A DNA stretch of 64,000 nt from JALORV01 sp963712485 (lineage in GTDB: Bacteria > Pseudomonadota > Gammaproteobacteria > Burkholderiales > Burkholderiaceae_F): contig CAVQID010000043.1 of assembly GCA_963712485.1 (NCBI GenBank), forward strand, positions 124,001-188,000, in the 5' to 3' direction. Below are positions 61,580-64,000 of the stretch, piece by piece (position 1 is the first letter of the stretch; every line of letters starts with the position of its first letter). The position numbers and the translations under genes were made by a program. The notes below the pieces were generated by a model. It was not told the origin of the DNA and searched no databases. It saw nothing but the letters and a program-made list of their open reading frames with translations.

Positions 61580-61660
61580 GCGACCACCCCGGAGATTACG
61601 GCTGTTGGGGTCGACCTGGCAAAGAACCTGTTTCAGGTTCACGCAGGGGATGAGCGCCGG
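61580..61660 (+). pseudogene. Remnant of an IS110-family transposase N-terminus
   Basis: About 25 codons read PEITAVGVDLAKNLFQVHAGDE, matching the start of IS110-type DEDD transposases, where VGVDLAKNVFQVH carries the first catalytic Asp. Similarity stops near 61660 and the rest of a roughly 340-residue transposase is absent. No inverted repeats are recognised. It is a scar of insertion and deletion at the junction between the xsc-pta genes and the second iclR locus. Confidence 0.6.
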
Positions 61661-61751
61661 TCCGGCTGCGGACCTCGAACACTTCTGCCGGCGGACACTT
61701 CATCGTCAAACAGAGCTCGCGACCCTTCGGATCCTGCAGCGACGGTGCCGA

Positions 61752-62513
61752 TCAACCACCCATGGTGGCGGCAATGCGATCCGCCGCGGCGCGCATGCGG
61801 GGCACGTACTCGAGAAGTTCCTCGAGGGTCATCCGGCCGACCGGCGCCTGCACTGCGACAGCGGCACAGGCGCGCTGGCGATCGAGCATGACCGGAACCG
61901 CGACTGCGATCAGGCCGCTCAGGTGTTCGTTGCGGTTGATGCCGATGCGGCGCCGGCGCGTTTCCTCGATTTCCCTGCGCAGCGCGCGGACGTCGACGAT
62001 CGTCGCCGGCGTCAGCGCGCGCAGCGGAAGCACGCGCAGCAGCCGCTCGCGCTGCACCTTCGGCAACAGCGCAAGCAGCAGCTTGCCCGTGGCGGTCGCA
62101 TGCAGCGGCACGTGCGAGCCGGGTGCGAGCATCACACGCAACGGCCAGGCGGTCTCGACGCGATCGATGTAGACGATGTGCGTGCCTGCGAGCGCTGTCA
62201 GGTTGCAGGTCTCGCCGATGTCGTCGACCAGTGACTGCAGGATTGCATGCCGCTCGCGGCTGGCATGGCCGTGCATCAGGATGTTCTCGGCGAACCGCGT
62301 CAGACGCGCGCCGAGCTGAACGCGCTGCGATCCCGGCTCGCGCAGCAGCAGACCGGCGAGCTTGAGCTGGGCGATGATGCGATGCACGGTCTGCTTCGGC
62401 AGCCCGAGCGCGGCGACGACCTGGGTTGGGGTGCAGCCGTCCGGCTGTTCGGCCACGTAGTCGAGAACGCGGAATGCGCGCAGGGCGGCGGCGTTTGACT
62501 GGTTGCTTTCCAT
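61752..62513 (-). CDS. IclR-family transcriptional regulator of the tripartite transporter locus
   Basis: A 253-residue regulator with winged helix (LRAFRVLDYVAEQPDGCTPTQVVAALGLPKQTVHRIIAQLKLAGLL) and effector domain (GETCNLTALAGTHIVYIDRVETAWPLRV, VPLHATATGKLLLALL, GLIAVAVPVM). ATG 62513 starts the domain (MESNQSNAA); the frame is open to 62555. It diverges from a Bug-type receptor gene by about 100 bp that hold repeated ATTGCAG sites, so it likely controls both. Confidence 0.92.
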   Translation of the reverse strand: MESNQSNAAALRAFRVLDYVAEQPDGCTPTQVVAALGLPKQTVHRIIAQLKLAGLLLREPGSQRVQLGARLTRFAENILMHGHASRERHAILQSLVDDIGETCNLTALAGTHIVYIDRVETAWPLRVMLAPGSHVPLHATATGKLLLALLPKVQRERLLRVLPLRALTPATIVDVRALRREIEETRRRRIGINRNEHLSGLIAVAVPVMLDRQRACAAVAVQAPVGRMTLEELLEYVPRMRAAADRIAATMGG

Positions 62514-62556
62514 TGCAGCTGAAATTGCAGATTTCGGGACAATGATGCACTGCAAT
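62512..62556. promoter_or_regulatory. ATTGCAG repeats between iclR and the receptor gene
   Basis: Two direct copies of ATTGCAG (62512-62518, 62524-62530) and one inverted copy CTGCAAT (62550-62556). GAAAT (62521-62525) and ATTTC (62531-62535) form a nested inverted repeat. The first copy overlaps the iclR start codon, in keeping with an autoregulatory IclR operator. Confidence 0.5.
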
Positions 62557-62614
62557 CGGCACTATCTTCCCCTGCGCTGCACTTGTCACGCTTCGAAATC
62601 GCGGAGGAGACCCC

Positions 62615-63589
62615 ATGAACCGCTTGCCCGAACAATTCCCGCCGCGTCGCCGGCTGATACTGGCGACGTGTGCGGCCGTCTGCACACTGGCCTGGCTGCC
62701 GCCAACTGCGTGGTCGCAGGACCGCTTCCCGTCGCGGCCGGTCGAGATCGTCGTGCCCTGGGGAGCGGGCGGCGGCGCCGACCAGCTGGCGCGGCGGCTG
62801 TCCAAGCTGATGGAGCCGGACCTCAAGGTCGCGATTCCGGTGGTCAACGTTCCGGGCGCGACCGGCAACACCGGCATGACGAAGATGCTGACTGCTGCGC
62901 CCGATGGCCACACGACGGCGATACTCATCGGCGACACGCTGGCGACCATCGCCGGCGGCAGCGGACGCTGGAAGCTCGCCGACGTGATACCGCTCGGCAT
63001 CATGATCCGCCAGCCGACCGGGATGTACGTGAAGATGGACAGCAAGTACAAGACCTTCGCCGACCTGCTCGCGGACGCGAAGACCAACGAAGTGAAGGTC
63101 GCGATCCTCGGTTTCGGCAGTGCCGACGAGATCCTGCTCAACCAGATCAACGCGAAGGGGGCGAAGCTGCGCCTGGTTCCGTTCGCGTCCCCGGGCGAGC
63201 GCTATTCGTCAATCCTCGGCGGGCATGCCGATGTCCTGGTCGAGCAGGCCGGCGACATCCGCTCGTTCCTCGACAGCAAGCAGATGCGGCCGCTCGTGTT
63301 CTTCGCCGATGCGCCGGCGCCGGGCTTTCCGGATGTCCCGCTGGCGAAGGACAGCGGCTTTCCGATCGTGATCAACCAGTTCCGCTCGATCGTCGTCAGG
63401 GCCGGGACGGACCCGAAGCACGTGGACGTACTGGCGGGCGCGCTGGAGAAGGCCGCGCGCTCGGCTGACTTCGTCAAGTACCTGGAGGATGAACTCGCCT
63501 ACTCCGGCAGCTTCATCCCGGCGAAGGGTGCGGCTGCGTTCATCGAGAAGGAACTGAAGCTGATCGAGTCGAACGCGCAGAAGAAGTAG
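62615..63589 (+). CDS. Bug/TctC-family tripartite tricarboxylate transporter receptor
   Basis: A 324-residue periplasmic solute receptor with an N-terminal signal (RRRLILATCAAVCTLAWLPPTAWS). The family features are FPSRPVEIVVPWGAGGGADQLAR, VVNVPGATGNTGMTKML, APDGHTTAIL and a closing helix IEKELKLIESNAQKK. Bug proteins bind carboxylates, and some bind sulfonates or other anions, and feed TctAB membrane subunits. The next gene begins a TctB-like protein. Context beside xsc suggests a C2 sulfonate or a carboxylate; not provable here. Confidence 0.9.
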   Translation: MNRLPEQFPPRRRLILATCAAVCTLAWLPPTAWSQDRFPSRPVEIVVPWGAGGGADQLARRLSKLMEPDLKVAIPVVNVPGATGNTGMTKMLTAAPDGHTTAILIGDTLATIAGGSGRWKLADVIPLGIMIRQPTGMYVKMDSKYKTFADLLADAKTNEVKVAILGFGSADEILLNQINAKGAKLRLVPFASPGERYSSILGGHADVLVEQAGDIRSFLDSKQMRPLVFFADAPAPGFPDVPLAKDSGFPIVINQFRSIVVRAGTDPKHVDVLAGALEKAARSADFVKYLEDELAYSGSFIPAKGAAAFIEKELKLIESNAQKK

Positions 63590-63663
63590 CGAACCGGTGA
63601 GGCAGGGAGCGCGCGGCCCATGCAGGCCGCAGCGCCCCTGCGCCGGTCGCCGCGCCGAAGCCG

Positions 63664-64000
63664 ATGCACCCACGTCTCGCAGCCGTCGTTCCGCACTCGC
63701 TGATGCTCGCCGTGTCGGGACTGCTGTACTTCGCCGCCACGCGCATCGAGGTCGGGGCACTTTCGGGTCGGATCGGCCCCGACGGATGGCCGAAGTTCGT
63801 CATCGGCGCGATGGCGGCGCTGTGCGTGTACGAGATTGCCAAGCGGCTGCTGATCGGAACCTCGTTCACGGCCACCGGCCTGACTCAGGGCCTCAACCGT
63901 CCGCCCGACGATGCCGACCGCGAACTCGCGACGCGCGAACCCGAGCGGCACAACGGCAAGCTTGCCGCCGGCATCGGGCTGGTCCTGGCTTTCGTGTTCG
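63664..64000 (+). CDS. TctB-like small membrane subunit of a tripartite tricarboxylate transporter (partial)
   Basis: The frame from ATG 63664 is open to the window end (112 codons). It shows a first hydrophobic helix (VPHSLMLAVSGLLYFAATRIEV), the TctB-type 'GRIGPDGWPKFVIGAMAALCVYEIAKRLL' and the start of another helix (KLAAGIGLVLAFVF). It is 74 bp downstream of the Bug receptor, the normal tctCBA order. The C-terminus and tctA lie outside. Confidence 0.8.
   Translation, partial: MHPRLAAVVPHSLMLAVSGLLYFAATRIEVGALSGRIGPDGWPKFVIGAMAALCVYEIAKRLLIGTSFTATGLTQGLNRPPDDADRELATREPERHNGKLAAGIGLVLAFVF

Noticed and set aside
61605..62234. A 209-codon plus-strand frame continuing the IS110 remnant
   Set aside because: Only the first few codons region in the neighbouring frame resembles a transposase; the rest is antisense to the iclR gene.

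Overview
The window reads as chromosome of a high-GC, sulfur-oxidising proteobacterium, most likely a betaproteobacterium of Burkholderiales type. The reasons are the soxCDYZAX-B gene order, a complete reverse-type dsr operon, a Bug-family (TctC-like) solute receptor and strong GC bias at third codon positions. No species can be assigned from the sequence alone.
Layout. 1-14,530 is general metabolism: a tRNA-Arg, a FadD-type acyl-CoA synthetase with a GNAT acetyltransferase, a very large cyclic beta-1,2-glucan synthase (ndvB) split by a one-base frameshift, and a divergent pair of class I fructose-bisphosphate aldolase and PPi-type phosphofructokinase. 14,678-20,631 (minus strand) is a secreted protein followed by a CsoR-family repressor, two DUF2892 membrane proteins and an RND efflux pump with its adaptor. 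20,718-29,680 is an ArsR-type regulator and soxCDYZAX, tlpA, soxB, soxW. After a tRNA-Ser and a rhodanese comes a tightly packed minus-strand operon (30,830-34,167): TauD-like dioxygenase, unknown protein, Cys-less DsrC paralogue, tandem TusA fusion, Cas6/Cmx6-like RAMP protein and an 81-residue protein. It diverges from dsrABEFHCMKLJOPNR (34,464-46,994), which is followed by a YeeE/YedE transporter and an exported DsrE-like protein. 48,692-55,245 (minus) holds a NarL-type response regulator, a Cys-rich GAF sensor kinase and soeCBA. 55,554-64,000 holds a phosphoesterase, a third DsrC-like protein, an IclR regulator, xsc, citrate synthase, pta, an IS110 remnant, a second IclR regulator and the start of a tripartite tricarboxylate transporter locus.
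How it fits together. Sox oxidises thiosulfate in the periplasm. The Rhd/TusA/DsrEFH/DsrC relay and reverse DsrAB oxidise stored or imported sulfur to sulfite in the cytoplasm. SoeABC oxidises sulfite to sulfate. Xsc releases sulfite and acetyl phosphate from sulfoacetaldehyde; Pta converts the latter to acetyl-CoA, and the sulfite can drain into Soe. The segment therefore converges on cytoplasmic sulfite from inorganic and organic sulfur.
Most unusual points: soxCD coexists with a full rDsr set; a Cas6-like RNA-processing protein sits in a sulfur-carrier operon with no CRISPR array in view; three DsrC paralogues carry two, one and zero of the functional cysteines; CsoR-type and ArsR-type operators share one intergenic region; and two genes (ndvB and the sensor kinase) show single-base frame problems that could be real or assembly errors.
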